Shown here: positions 11,286 through 20,416 of the stretch, piece after piece
How positions within the stretch are numbered: position 1 is the first letter of the stretch
Layout: each line of letters starts with the position of its first letter
Assembly: GCF_012276755.1 (NCBI RefSeq)
Contig: NZ_JAAXKX010000008.1
Location: 62,001 to 126,000 of the forward strand
Length of the DNA stretch: 64,000 nt
Reading direction: 5' to 3'
Origin: Marichromatium bheemlicum
GTDB taxonomy: Bacteria > Pseudomonadota > Gammaproteobacteria > Chromatiales > Chromatiaceae
Made by a program: the position numbers and the translations under genes
Notes under the pieces: generated by a model
What the model was told of the DNA's origin: nothing
Seen by the model: only the letters and a program-made list of their open reading frames with translations
The model's database searches: none

Positions 11286-13217
11286 CTAGCCGGCGAGCGT
11301 CTGCTCGCGGCGCGGCGCGGTGGCCTCGAGCGCGGCGAGCGCCTGGCTCACCGAGTCGCGGATACCCGCGACATCGAGCCCACACTCGGCGAGCTGCTCG
11401 GCCTGGGTGGCATGGTCGATGTTGCGATCGGGCAGCCCGAGCTGGAGCACCGGCACCACCACGCCCTCGGCACTGAGCAGCTCGGTGACCGCGCTACCGG
11501 CGCCACCGGCGATGGTGTTCTCCTCCAGGGTGACCAGCAACGCGTGCTCGCGCGCCAGCGCGAGGACCAACTCGCGATCGAGCGGCTTGACGAAGCGCAT
11601 GTTGGCAACCGTCGCGTCCAGCTCCTCGGCGACCTCCAGTGCCGGCGCGACCATGGTGCCGAAGGCGAGCATCGCCACCCGACGCCCCTCGCGCACCCGC
11701 AGGCCGCGCCCGATCGGCAGCGCCGGGGCCTCAGGGTCGACGGCGACACCGGGACCGACGCCGCGCGGATAGCGCACCAGCGCCGGCCCCTCGAACTCGT
11801 AGCCGGTCTTGAGCATCTGCCGACACTCGTTCTCGTCGGCCGGGGCCATGATCACCAGGTCGGGCAGCGGACGCGAGAAGCTGAGATCGAAGCAGCCGGC
11901 GTGGGTGGCACCGTCGGCCCCGACCAGACCACCGCGATCGACCGCCAGGGTGACGTCGAGCTGTTGCAGACAGACGTCGTGGACGAGCTGGTCGAAGGCG
12001 CGCTGCAAGAAGCTCGAATAGATCGCCACCACCGGCTTGACGCCCTCGCAGGCCATGCCTGCGGCGAGCGTTACCGCATGCTGCTCGGCGATGCCGACAT
12101 CGTGGAAGCGCTGCGGGAAGCGCTTGGCGAACTCGCCCATCCCCGAGCCCTCGCACATCGCCGGGGTGATCGCCACCAGGCGCGGGTCGCGCGCGGCGGT
12201 GTCACACAGCCAGGAACCGAACACCTTGGTATAGGTCGGGCCCTTGGCCTTGGACTTGCGAAACTCGCCGGTCTGACGGTCGAAGGGGGTAACACCGTGG
12301 AAGGTCACCGGCTGACCCTCGGCCGGCTCGTAGCCGTGCCCCTTGTGGGTAACCACGTGCAGCAACCGCTGCCCCGGCATGCCCTTGACGTTGCGCAGGG
12401 TCTTGATCACCGACTCGAGGTCATGGCCGTCGATCGGGCCAATGTAGTTGAAGCCGATCTCCTCAAACAGGGTGCTCGGCATCACCATGCCCTTCATGTG
12501 CTCTTCCCAGCGCCCGACCAGCTCACGCAGCTGCGGCATGCCGCGCAGCGCACTCTTGCTGCCCTCGCGCATGCTGGTGTAGAGCTTGCCCGAGAGCAGT
12601 CGCGCCAGGTGATTGCTGATGGCCCCGACCGGGGGCGAGATCGACATCTCGTTGTCGTTGAGGATCACCGTCAGGTCGATGTCCATCGAGCCTGCGTGAT
12701 TGAGCGCCTCGAAGGCCATGCCCGCGCTCAGCGCCCCGTCGCCGATCACGGCGATGACATTGCGCCGCTCGCCGCGCTGCTTGGCGGCGATCGCCATGCC
12801 CAGCGCGGCGCTGATCGAGGTGCTGGAGTGGCCCACGCCGAAGGTGTCGTACTCACTCTCGCCACGCTTAGGGAAGCCCGACAGCCCACCCTTCTGACGC
12901 AGGCTGTGCATGCGCGCGCGCCGTCCGGTGAGGATCTTGTGCGGATAGGCCTGATGACCGACGTCCCACACCACCCGGTCCTCGGGGGTGTTGAAGACGT
13001 AGTGCAGGCCGAGGGTCAGCTCCACCACCCCGAGCCCGGCCGCCAGATGACCACCGGTGCGCGAGACGGTATCGACGAGGAACGAACGCAACTCGCGCGC
13101 GACATCCGGGAGCTGGCTCTCGGGCAGGGCGCGCAGGTCGGCCGGGGAGTCGATCGAGGCGAGAAGCGGATGCCGCTGCACAGCGGCGCCGGTATCACTC
13201 TGAGTGCGGTCGGGCAT
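11286..13217 (-). CDS. dxs: 1-Deoxy-D-xylulose-5-phosphate synthase
   Basis: Condenses pyruvate with glyceraldehyde-3-phosphate in the first step of the MEP isoprenoid pathway, which feeds carotenoid, quinone and, in phototrophs, bacteriochlorophyll side chains. The protein has 643 residues. The ThDP motif runs from [16 protein letters not shown] to [13 protein letters not shown]. The [20 protein letters not shown] segment ([15 protein letters not shown]) and the C-terminal transketolase-like domain are intact. It lies upstream of gloB on the same strand and is convergent with nothing; cbbR lies 91 bp upstream. Confidence 0.97.
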   Translation of the reverse strand: MPDRTQSDTGAAVQRHPLLASIDSPADLRALPESQLPDVARELRSFLVDTVSRTGGHLAAGLGVVELTLGLHYVFNTPEDRVVWDVGHQAYPHKILTGRRARMHSLRQKGGLSGFPKRGESEYDTFGVGHSSTSISAALGMAIAAKQRGERRNVIAVIGDGALSAGMAFEALNHAGSMDIDLTVILNDNEMSISPPVGAISNHLARLLSGKLYTSMREGSKSALRGMPQLRELVGRWEEHMKGMVMPSTLFEEIGFNYIGPIDGHDLESVIKTLRNVKGMPGQRLLHVVTHKGHGYEPAEGQPVTFHGVTPFDRQTGEFRKSKAKGPTYTKVFGSWLCDTAARDPRLVAITPAMCEGSGMGEFAKRFPQRFHDVGIAEQHAVTLAAGMACEGVKPVVAIYSSFLQRAFDQLVHDVCLQQLDVTLAVDRGGLVGADGATHAGCFDLSFSRPLPDLVIMAPADENECRQMLKTGYEFEGPALVRYPRGVGPGVAVDPEAPALPIGRGLRVREGRRVAMLAFGTMVAPALEVAEELDATVANMRFVKPLDRELVLALAREHALLVTLEENTIAGGAGSAVTELLSAEGVVVPVLQLGLPDRNIDHATQAEQLAECGLDVAGIRDSVSQALAALEATAPRREQTLAG

Positions 13218-13308
13218 GATCTGACTGGCTGTTTTTTTGGCAGGTCGACTAGTTTAGACGAATCGATTCGGCGCTGCCCAATGCGAAAGCGCATCGGACG
13301 CTGCCGAC

Positions 13309-14226
13309 TCAGCCCCCCAGCGCCACCGGCGCGGCAATCCCGCTGGCCTCGGCGATGACGAAGTCGCGAAAGGCGCGCGCCGCCGGCGACAGCCGCTTGC
13401 CCTGACGATAGACCAGGAACCAGTGACGCCGCTGCGGGAAGCCCTCGACATCGAGCACCACCAAGCGCCGTGTCTCGAGTTCCAGCTCGATGGTATGCAG
13501 CGACACCACGCTCAGCCCCAGCCCCGAACGCACCGCCTGCTTGACCGCCTCGTTGCGGGTCATCTGCAGGCCGTGACGGATCGCCAGCCCCTGCTCGGCG
13601 AAGATCCGCTCCATCGCCTGACGCGTACCCGAGCCGGGCTCGCGCATCACGAAGGACTCCTCGGCCAGCCGCGCCAGCGGGATGTCGGCGACCCCGGCCA
13701 GCGGGTGCTCGGGCGGGGCGATCACCACCAGCGGGTTGTCCATGAAGGGCTCGGACTCGACCTCGACGCGCGAGGGCGGCTGGCCCATCAACACCAGGTC
13801 CACGGCATTGGCCTCGAGCATCTGCACCAGTGACTCACGATTGGTGATATCGAGCTGCAGCCCGATCCCCGGATAGCGACGCTGGAACACCGCCAGCAGG
13901 CGCGGGGCGAAGTAGTTGACGGTGCTCGCCGCGGCCAGGTGCAGACGGCCCCGGTTGACGCCCTTGAGCGACTCCAGCACCTCTTCCATCTCCTGCAACG
14001 AGCGGTTGATCGCGCGACTGTAATCAAAGACCTCGCGCCCGGCCTCGGTCAGCTCGATGCGCTTGCCCAGGCGCTCGAACAGCGCCAACCCCGCCGTCTC
14101 CTCGAGCTGGCGCACCTGCATCGACACCGCCGGCTGGCTCAGGTGCAGCTCCTCAGCGGCGCGGGTATAGCTCAGGTGGCGCGCCACCGCCTCGAATACG
14201 CGCAACTGTCGCAATGAGACGTGCAT
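13309..14226 (-). CDS. cbbR: LysR-type regulator CbbR
   Basis: A 305-residue LysR family protein. It has an N-terminal winged helix-turn-helix at residues about 1-65 (LRQLRVFEAVARHLSYTRAAEELHLSQPAVS) followed by the two-lobed effector-binding domain. Divergent transcription from the RuBisCO operon 199 bp away identifies it as the probable activator of cbbLSQO. CbbR proteins sense Calvin-cycle metabolites or NADPH by established knowledge. The intergenic region is AT-rich and contains a TTA-N7-TTA motif. The start at 14226 has no clear Shine-Dalgarno. Confidence 0.92.
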   Translation of the reverse strand: MHVSLRQLRVFEAVARHLSYTRAAEELHLSQPAVSMQVRQLEETAGLALFERLGKRIELTEAGREVFDYSRAINRSLQEMEEVLESLKGVNRGRLHLAAASTVNYFAPRLLAVFQRRYPGIGLQLDITNRESLVQMLEANAVDLVLMGQPPSRVEVESEPFMDNPLVVIAPPEHPLAGVADIPLARLAEESFVMREPGSGTRQAMERIFAEQGLAIRHGLQMTRNEAVKQAVRSGLGLSVVSLHTIELELETRRLVVLDVEGFPQRRHWFLVYRQGKRLSPAARAFRDFVIAEASGIAAPVALGG

Positions 14227-14296
14227 GACGGGGCCAATTAATAGAAGGAGAAGGGATAGATCATAATCTATAGCTTATATTAAACATAAGCAATAT

Positions 14297-14309
14297 TTAG
14301 TAGTAATTA
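14297..14309 (+). promoter_or_regulatory. Candidate CbbR binding motif upstream of cbbL
   Basis: TTA-GTAGTAA-TTA fits the TNA-N7-TNA CbbR pattern and lies just upstream of the proposed -10 box. It sits in a region with very low GC compared with the flanks. Confidence 0.5.
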
Positions 14310-14322
14310 TAGGGTTGTTCCA

Positions 14323-14328
14323 TATAAT
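14323..14328 (+). promoter_or_regulatory. -10 box of the cbbL promoter
   Basis: A perfect TATAAT about 95 bp upstream of the cbbL start codon. No good -35 is seen, as expected for an activator-dependent promoter. Confidence 0.5.
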
Positions 14329-14425
14329 CGATCCCCAGGTTCCGCCCCCGGTCTACCACGACCGGGTCCGGCCCGAGAATACCGGCACAGCAGCAACACA
14401 CCGAGCTCTATGCGGAGGACCGAGC

Positions 14426-15844
14426 ATGGCCAAGACCTATAACGCGGGCGTCAAAGAATACCGCGAGACCTATTGGATGCCCGACTATACGCCGAAGGAC
14501 ACCGACCTCCTGGCGTGCTTCAAGATCACCCCGCAGCCGGGGGTGGCGCGCGAGGAGGCCGCGGCGGCGGTCGCGGCCGAGTCCTCCACCGGCACCTGGA
14601 CCACGGTGTGGACCGATCTGCTCACCGACCTCGACCACTACAAGGGCCGCGCCTACGCCATCGAGGACGTGCCCGGCGACGACGAGCGCTTCTACGCCTT
14701 CATCGCCTACCCCATCGACTTGTTCGAAGAGGGCTCGGTGGTCAACGTCTTCACCTCGCTGGTCGGTAACGTGTTCGGCTTCAAGGCCGTGCGCACCCTG
14801 CGTCTCGAGGACGTGCGCTTCCCCATCGCCTATGTAATGACCTGCAACGGTCCGCCGCACGGCATCCAGGTCGAGCGCGACGTGATGAACAAGTACGGCC
14901 GACCGCTGCTCGGCTGCACCATCAAGCCCAAGCTCGGGCTCTCGGCGAAGAACTACGGTCGCGCCGTCTACGAGTGCCTGCGCGGCGGTCTCGACTTCAC
15001 CAAGGACGACGAGAACGTCAACTCGCAGCCGTTCATGCGCTGGCGTCAACGCTTCGACTTCGTCATGGAGGCGATCGACAAGGCCGAGCGCGAGACCGGC
15101 GAGCGCAAGGGGCACTATCTCAACGTCACCGCCCCGACCCCGGACGAGATGTTCAAGCGCGCCGAGTACGCCAAGGAGATCGGCGCCCCGATCATCATGC
15201 ACGACTACATCACCGGCGGCTGGTGCGCCAACACCGGACTGGCCCAGTGGTGTCGCGACAACGGCGTGCTGCTGCACATCCACCGCGCGATGCACGCGGT
15301 GATCGACCGCCACCCGCACCACGGCATCCACTTCCGCGTGCTCGCCAAGCTGCTGCGTCTTTCCGGCGGCGACCACCTCCACACCGGCACCGTGGTCGGC
15401 AAGCTCGAGGGCGATCGCGCCGCCACCCTCGGCTGGATCGACCTGCTGCGCGAGTCCTATATCGAGGAGGACCGCTCACGCGGCATCTTCTTCGATCAGG
15501 ACTGGGGCGCGATGCCGGGCGTCTTCGCCGTCGCCTCCGGCGGCATCCACGTCTGGCACATGCCGGCGCTGCTCGCCATCTTCGGTGACGATGCGGTGTT
15601 CCAGTTCGGTGGCGGCACCCTCGGCCACCCCTGGGGCAACGCCGCCGGCGCGGCGGCCAACCGGGTCGCGCTCGAGGCCTGCGTCGAGGCCCGCAACCAG
15701 GGTCGCGCGATCGAGAAGGAGGGCAAGGAGGTGCTCACCGCCGCCGCAGCCAACAGCCCCGAGCTGAAGGCCGCGATGGAGACCTGGAAGGAGATCAAGT
15801 TCGAGTTCGACACCGTCGACAAGCTCGACGTCGCCCACAAGTGA
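14426..15844 (+). CDS. cbbL: RuBisCO large subunit, form I (green-like, IA type)
   Basis: Carboxylates ribulose-1,5-bisphosphate. The protein has 472 residues. Catalytic residues, in its own numbering (8 lower than spinach), are K167 in TIKPKLGLS, the carbamylated K193 with D195 and E196 in [10 protein letters not shown]286 in [13 protein letters not shown]319, and K326 in loop 6 (GTVVGKLEG). All are intact. GGAGG precedes the ATG at 14426, and an upstream in-frame start was rejected. It is followed by cbbS, cbbQ and cbbO, an arrangement typical of form IA operons not tied to carboxysomes. Confidence 0.99.
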   Translation: MAKTYNAGVKEYRETYWMPDYTPKDTDLLACFKITPQPGVAREEAAAAVAAESSTGTWTTVWTDLLTDLDHYKGRAYAIEDVPGDDERFYAFIAYPIDLFEEGSVVNVFTSLVGNVFGFKAVRTLRLEDVRFPIAYVMTCNGPPHGIQVERDVMNKYGRPLLGCTIKPKLGLSAKNYGRAVYECLRGGLDFTKDDENVNSQPFMRWRQRFDFVMEAIDKAERETGERKGHYLNVTAPTPDEMFKRAEYAKEIGAPIIMHDYITGGWCANTGLAQWCRDNGVLLHIHRAMHAVIDRHPHHGIHFRVLAKLLRLSGGDHLHTGTVVGKLEGDRAATLGWIDLLRESYIEEDRSRGIFFDQDWGAMPGVFAVASGGIHVWHMPALLAIFGDDAVFQFGGGTLGHPWGNAAGAAANRVALEACVEARNQGRAIEKEGKEVLTAAAANSPELKAAMETWKEIKFEFDTVDKLDVAHK

Positions 15845-16124
15845 CCCCGGAGCCCGGGTCCGGACGGGCCCGGCACCGGCCACCCAGAGTCAACCGAGCC
15901 GACCGACCGCAGGCTCGCCGATCGTAGAGACGAGGAGGACCCCGTCCGCGGACGGGCCCGGCAACGCCGGGGAGCAGCGCGGCGCCGCGAGGCGCACGCA
16001 TCACCATAAGGGGCACCAAGTCCCACGGGCGGTGCCGCCAGCGATGGCGGCGGCGACCCGAACCAACAAGATCACTCGTCGCGCCCTCGGCGCCTGTGCG
16101 GTTCCAACCATAGAGAGTGTCACC
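15845..16124 (+). other. Long cbbL-cbbS spacer with two stem-loops
   Basis: The 280-bp spacer has no supported gene. It holds two strong hairpins: CCGGGTCC/GGGCCCGG (15854-15873, loop GGAC) and the palindrome CCCGTCCGCGGACGGG (15941-15956). A shared word CGGACGGGCCCGGCA occurs at both. They may stabilise or attenuate the mRNA between the large and small subunit genes (inference). Confidence 0.5.
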
Positions 16125-16481
16125 ATGAGCGAAATGCAGGACTACCAATCGAGCCTCGAGGACGCGAGCAGCCGCAAGTTCGAGACCTTCTCCTACCTGC
16201 CGGCGATGAGCCCGGAGCGCATCCGCCAACAGGTCGAGTTCATCGTCTCCAAGGGTTGGAATCCGGCGATCGAGCACACCGAGCCGGAGAACGCCTTCGA
16301 CCACTACTGGTACATGTGGAAGCTGCCGATGTTCGGCGAGACCGACGTCGACACCATCCTCGCCGAGGCCGAGGCCTGTCACCAGGCCCACCCCGACAAC
16401 CACGTGCGCCTGATCGGCTACGACAACTACGCCCAGTCGCAGGGCGCGGCCATGGTCATCTACCGCGGCACCCCGGTCTGA
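16125..16481 (+). CDS. cbbS: RuBisCO small subunit
   Basis: A 118-residue form I small subunit ([20 protein letters not shown]...). It has the conserved region [11 protein letters not shown], then [26 protein letters not shown] and the C-terminal [14 protein letters not shown]. It assembles with CbbL as the L8S8 enzyme. The start at 16125 has only a weak AGAGAG. An in-frame extension back to 16032 (about 31 basic residues) exists but does not look like a family N-terminus. It is second in the cbb operon. Confidence 0.97.
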   Translation: MSEMQDYQSSLEDASSRKFETFSYLPAMSPERIRQQVEFIVSKGWNPAIEHTEPENAFDHYWYMWKLPMFGETDVDTILAEAEACHQAHPDNHVRLIGYDNYAQSQGAAMVIYRGTPV

Positions 16482-16572
16482 CCACGGCCCCGCCATCGCT
16501 TGTGACGTCACGGACGCGACCCGCGCCGGTCGCGTCCGTCCCCCGCCCGCCCAGCGTTCAAGGACTGCCCCC

Positions 16573-17379
16573 ATGAGCGAGACCCATCGCGACCAATACC
16601 TGATCCGAGAGGAGCCCTACTACCGCACGGTCGAGGACGAGGTACGGCTCTACGAGGCCGCCTACGCCGCGCGCATGCCGGTGATGCTCAAGGGGCCGAC
16701 CGGCTGCGGCAAATCGCGCTTCGTCGAGTACATGGCCTGGCGGCTCGAACGCCCGCTGATCACCGTCGCCTGCAACGAGGACATGACCGCCTCGGATCTG
16801 GTCGGGCGCTTCCTGCTCGACGCCGACGGCACCCGCTGGCAGGACGGCCCGCTCACCGTCGCCGCGCGCATCGGCGCCATCTGCTATCTCGACGAGGTGG
16901 TCGAGGCGCGCCAGGACACCACCGTGGTGATCCACCCGCTCACCGACCACCGTCGCTGCCTGCCGCTGGAGAAGAAGGGCGAGCTGGTCGAGGCCCACCC
17001 CGACTTCCAGATCGTCATCTCCTACAACCCCGGCTACCAGAGCCTGATGAAGGACCTCAAGCAGTCGACCAAGCAGCGCTTCGGCGCGCTCGACTTCAGC
17101 TACCCCAGCGCTGCGATCGAGGCCGAGATCGTCGCCCACGAGGGCGGCATCGAGCGCGATCAGGCCGACAGGCTGGTGCAGGTCGCCCAGCGCAGCCGCA
17201 ACCTCAAGGGCCACGGCCTCGACGAGGGCATGTCCACCCGCCTGCTGGTCTACGCCGCCCAGCTCATGGCCAAGGGCATCGAACCCCGCGCCGCCGCCCA
17301 GATGGCCCTGGTCCGCCCCCTCACCGACGACCCCGACATGCGCGACACCCTCGACGCGGCGGTGGATACCTACTTCTGA
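16573..17379 (+). CDS. cbbQ: RuBisCO activase subunit CbbQ (MoxR-type AAA+ ATPase)
   Basis: A 268-residue AAA+ protein. Walker A is GPTGCGKSR at about residues 38-46, Walker B is ICYLDEV near 100, and a sensor I asparagine lies in VISYNPGYQ. With CbbO it forms the activase that removes inhibitory sugar phosphates from RuBisCO (known for the CbbQO family). It starts 91 bp after cbbS. In this genome it is separated from cbbO by an inserted GxxExxY gene, which is unusual because cbbQ and cbbO normally abut. Confidence 0.96.
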   Translation: MSETHRDQYLIREEPYYRTVEDEVRLYEAAYAARMPVMLKGPTGCGKSRFVEYMAWRLERPLITVACNEDMTASDLVGRFLLDADGTRWQDGPLTVAARIGAICYLDEVVEARQDTTVVIHPLTDHRRCLPLEKKGELVEAHPDFQIVISYNPGYQSLMKDLKQSTKQRFGALDFSYPSAAIEAEIVAHEGGIERDQADRLVQVAQRSRNLKGHGLDEGMSTRLLVYAAQLMAKGIEPRAAAQMALVRPLTDDPDMRDTLDAAVDTYF

Positions 17380-17384
17380 GTCGG

Positions 17385-17413
17385 TGAACCGCGAAGACGC
17401 GAAGGACACGAAG
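17385..17413 (+). repeat. Left inverted end of the GxxExxY cassette
   Basis: Has three 8-9 base steps of the form CGCGAAG/ACGCGAAG/GACACGAAG after GAACC. It belongs to the dispersed GAACCGCRAAG family seen elsewhere in the window. Confidence 0.7.
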
Positions 17414-17456
17414 ATGCACTGAGCGCGGGAGGCTGGAGCCATGAGGAGGCCACGGG

Positions 17457-17843
17457 GTGCAACCCGACGAGATGCTCGAACGACTGGCCCATGCCACCAT
17501 CGGTGCAGCCATCGAGGTGCACCGCCAGCTCGGGCCGGGATTCCTCGAGGCGGTCTACGAGACGGCCCTGGCGCTGGAACTCGCCAGCCGTGGCATCGTC
17601 CACCAGCGCCAGGTCGAGGTCGGCATCGACTACAAGGGCACGCGGGTCGGACAGGCGCGACTCGACCTGCTGGTCGGGGAGCGCCTGATCGTCGAGCTCA
17701 AGACCGTCGACACACTGCTCCCCATCCACAAGGCCCAGTTGCTCTCGTATCTCAAGGCGCTCGACCAACCGCTCGGCCTGCTCATCAACTTCAAGGTCCC
17801 GGTGCTGCGTCAGGGCATCCAGCGCGTCATCCGCTCGCGCTGA
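17457..17843 (+). CDS. GxxExxY protein (PD-(D/E)XK-like family)
   Basis: A 128-residue protein with the family-naming motif: GPGFLEAVYE contains G-x-x-E-x-x-Y (GFLEAVY). It is followed by the conserved strand segments GTRVGQARLDLLVGERLIVELK, where D and E-x-K resemble a PD-(D/E)XK nuclease core, and by HKAQLLSYLK and GLLINFKVP. It starts at GTG 17457, 7 bases after GAGGAGG. It is inside the cbb operon but has no known role in CO2 fixation. The inverted repeats on both sides suggest that it travels with them. Biochemical function of the family is unknown. Confidence 0.85.
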   Translation: MQPDEMLERLAHATIGAAIEVHRQLGPGFLEAVYETALALELASRGIVHQRQVEVGIDYKGTRVGQARLDLLVGERLIVELKTVDTLLPIHKAQLLSYLKALDQPLGLLINFKVPVLRQGIQRVIRSR

Positions 17844-17938
17844 GCACGCCCACTTCCACGCCCTCGCGTCGCCGCGCTCCCGCCCCGGGTCGAGCCACCG
17901 ACACCGAGAGCGCCCGCGCCCGCCCACCACTCGATTCC

Positions 17939-17968
17939 CTTCGCGCCCTTGGCGCCTTTGCGGTTCAA
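17939..17968 (-). repeat. Right inverted end of the GxxExxY cassette
   Basis: On the minus strand it reads TTGAACCGCAAAGGCGCCAAG and onward, matching the left end base for base at most positions. It touches the cbbO start codon. Confidence 0.7.
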
Positions 17969-17969
17969 G

Positions 17970-20339
17970 ATGCCCATGACTCCTGATATGCAAGATGCAC
18001 TCTCCTGCCTCAAGTCCGGCGCCGAGCACGCCCAGGCGCTCGAGGCGAGCCATCACGAGGCCGCGCGCCTGCTCTCGCCGCGAGGGCTGGAGCACTATGT
18101 CACCGGCATCCGCGCGATGTGCACGCTCAACAAGGGCGACGATCTGGTGATGACCTATGTGCAGGAGATGCCCGGGGTCGCCCGCGAGCTCGGCGAGGAC
18201 ATCATCCCCGACATCGTCGGCGCGCTGATGAAGCTCGCCTCGCACACCTCCGGCACCGTGCTCACCCTGCTGCTCGGCTCGCTCGGGCTGGCCGCCACCC
18301 GGCTCGGCGACGCCGAGCTGATGCGCGGCTATCTCGGCCTGCTCCACCAGCTCGCCGGCAAGGCCCCGCGCGGCCTGCGCCCGATGCTCGAACACAGCGA
18401 CGAGCTGTTCGCCAAGCTCACCCTCGGCGGACTGCGCCGCTGGGCGCTGTGGGGCGCCCAGGCCCACGCCCGCGACCTCGACGGCCAGCTCGCCTACTTC
18501 GGCCTGGCCAGCGAGGCCTCGCGTGCGGTGCTCCAGCAGGAGCGGCGCGGCACCCTGTTCGTCGACAACCAGCGCCGTCTCAACTTCTATCTGCGCGCGC
18601 TCTGGGCGCGCGCCTTCTTCATGCGTCCGACCTCGGGCGACTATGAGTCGCGCGAGGGACTGCGCCCCTTCATCGAAGAGTTCCAGATCCATCTCCCCGA
18701 TGCCTTCGACGACTGGCAGGGCATCCCCGGCGTCGACCTCTACCGCGCCGCCGCCGCCCACTGCGCCGCCCATCTGGTCTACACCACCGCGCCGCTCGAC
18801 GGCGCCGGCCTGAGCCCGGCGCAGCGCTTCGTCGTCACCCTGTTCGAGGACGCCCGCGTCGAGGCCCTGGCGGTCGCCGAGTTCCCCGGCCTGCGCAAGC
18901 TCTGGGGCGCCATCCACGCCCACGCCATCCCCCTCGCGGCCAACGCCCACCCGATGCAATCGTTGCTCACCCGGCTGGCGCGCGCCCTGCTCGACCCCGA
19001 GTACAAGGACCCGGAACCGGCGATCGCCGAGAGCGCCGCGTGCTTCCATGAGCACTGCGCCACCCGCGGCACCGACAACGCCATCAGCCGCGAGGCCGGG
19101 CTCGCCTTCCACGACCGCGCGCTCGAACTGGTGGCGCTGCCGAGCCTGCGCGTGCTCGAGGACATGCCCCTGCCCTATCGCGACGACAACCGCTACTGCT
19201 GGGCCTTCGACGAGAACCTGTTCATCACCCAGGGGCTCGACTACCTGCCCGAGCGCGCGCGACAGGTGCGCCGTCAGGTCAGCGTGATGGAGATGGTCAA
19301 CGAACTCGACTGCGAGCTTGCCGGCGACGACGCCCAGGAGGTGTGGAACCTCGCCACCCCCTTCTGGCTCGACCAGGAGGACTGCACCATCAACGAGCTG
19401 GAGGGCCGCGAGCCGATCTCCGAGCCCTTCCACTATCCCGAGTGGGACTACCACGTCCAGCTCTACCGCCCCGACTGGACGAGCGTGATCGAGCGCCGCC
19501 AGGAGCGCGGCGACCCGGCGCTGATGGACGAGATCCTCACCCGCCATCGCCCCATCGCCTCGCGCATCCGCCACCTCATCGACGCTCTCCAGCCCCAGGG
19601 CGTGGTGCGCCGGCGCGGCTACGAGGAGGGCGAGGAACTCGACCTCGAAGCCGCGGTGCGCGCCATGGTCGACATCCGCCGCGGCGTCATGCCCGACCCG
19701 CGCATCAACATCCGCATCACCCGCCACGTCCGCGATCTCGCCATCGTCGTGCTGATGGACCTCTCCGAGTCGACCAACGAGAAGGTCGGCGTCAACGAGG
19801 GCGAGCCCGGCTACGACGAGGCCCCCAGCATCCTCGACCTCACCCGCGAGGCCACCGGCCTGCTCGCCTGGGCGATCGACGCCATCGGCGACGCCTTCGC
19901 CGTCCACGGCTTCGCCTCCGACGGTCGTCACGACGTCCGCTACTACCGCTTCAAGGACTTCGACCAGGACTACGGCGACGCGGCCAAGTCACGCATGGCC
20001 GGGATGCGCGGCGGGCTCTCCACCCGCATGGGCGCGGCGCTGCGCCACGCCGGCCACCACCTCGAACAACAACCGGCGCAGAAGCGTCTGGTGCTGCTCA
20101 TCACCGACGGCGAACCCGCCGACATCGACGAGCGCGACCCGCAATACCTCCGCCACGACGCCAAGAAGGCGGTCGAGGACCTGCGCACCCGCGGCATCCA
20201 CACCCACTGCCTCACCCTCGACCCCGAGGCCGACCGCTACGTCGCGCGGATCTTCGGCGAGAACGGGTACTCGATCGTCGATCAGGTGGAGCGGTTGCCG
20301 GAACGGTTGCCTGGGGTGTTTGGGGTGTTGACGGGGTGA
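17970..20339 (+). CDS. cbbO: RuBisCO activase subunit CbbO (VWA domain)
   Basis: A large partner of CbbQ that links the AAA+ ring to RuBisCO through a C-terminal von Willebrand factor A domain. It has 789 residues from the ATG at 17970; ATGs at 17976 and 17988 are also possible. The MIDAS-type DLSES appears near residue 600, and ITDGEPADID near 715 is the second VWA strand. No Shine-Dalgarno is visible because the repeat end of the inserted cassette directly precedes the start, so the native leader appears to have been replaced. It is the last gene of the cbb operon. Confidence 0.93.
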   Translation: MPMTPDMQDALSCLKSGAEHAQALEASHHEAARLLSPRGLEHYVTGIRAMCTLNKGDDLVMTYVQEMPGVARELGEDIIPDIVGALMKLASHTSGTVLTLLLGSLGLAATRLGDAELMRGYLGLLHQLAGKAPRGLRPMLEHSDELFAKLTLGGLRRWALWGAQAHARDLDGQLAYFGLASEASRAVLQQERRGTLFVDNQRRLNFYLRALWARAFFMRPTSGDYESREGLRPFIEEFQIHLPDAFDDWQGIPGVDLYRAAAAHCAAHLVYTTAPLDGAGLSPAQRFVVTLFEDARVEALAVAEFPGLRKLWGAIHAHAIPLAANAHPMQSLLTRLARALLDPEYKDPEPAIAESAACFHEHCATRGTDNAISREAGLAFHDRALELVALPSLRVLEDMPLPYRDDNRYCWAFDENLFITQGLDYLPERARQVRRQVSVMEMVNELDCELAGDDAQEVWNLATPFWLDQEDCTINELEGREPISEPFHYPEWDYHVQLYRPDWTSVIERRQERGDPALMDEILTRHRPIASRIRHLIDALQPQGVVRRRGYEEGEELDLEAAVRAMVDIRRGVMPDPRINIRITRHVRDLAIVVLMDLSESTNEKVGVNEGEPGYDEAPSILDLTREATGLLAWAIDAIGDAFAVHGFASDGRHDVRYYRFKDFDQDYGDAAKSRMAGMRGGLSTRMGAALRHAGHHLEQQPAQKRLVLLITDGEPADIDERDPQYLRHDAKKAVEDLRTRGIHTHCLTLDPEADRYVARIFGENGYSIVDQVERLPERLPGVFGVLTG

Positions 20340-20388
20340 GGGGGAACCTTACTGCGACTAGATGATCGCATGAGAGAAAGCCCTTGGA

Positions 20389-20398
20389 GGGGGGGGGG
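20389..20398 (+). repeat. G10 homopolymer tract
   Basis: Ten consecutive G residues lie between the cbbO stop and the 3' end of the accessory island. The tract sits outside both coding regions. Confidence 0.8.
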
Positions 20399-20416
20399 AG
20401 AAACAGAGAAAATCAA

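Larger units (their letters stand above)
17385..17969 (+). mobile_element. GxxExxY gene cassette with inverted terminal repeats, inserted between cbbQ and cbbO
   Basis: The unit is bounded by inverted copies of a dispersed repeat. The left end (17385-17413) reads TGAACCGCGAAGACGCGAAG onward, and the right end (17939-17968) is its near reverse complement, ending GCCTTTGCGGTTCAA. It begins 5 bases after the cbbQ stop and ends at the cbbO start. The same repeat occurs in arrays near 38.4-39.3 kb and 60.6-61.3 kb. No target duplication was found. Mobility is inferred from structure only. Confidence 0.55.

Noticed and set aside
11412-13358. 648-codon frame antisense to dxs
   Set aside because: A shadow of dxs with biased His/Arg/Leu composition.
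17370-19931. 853-codon open frame antisense to cbbO
   Set aside because: It mirrors codon structure of cbbO in a high-GC genome, has low-complexity Val/Gly/Glu/Arg composition and no family motif.
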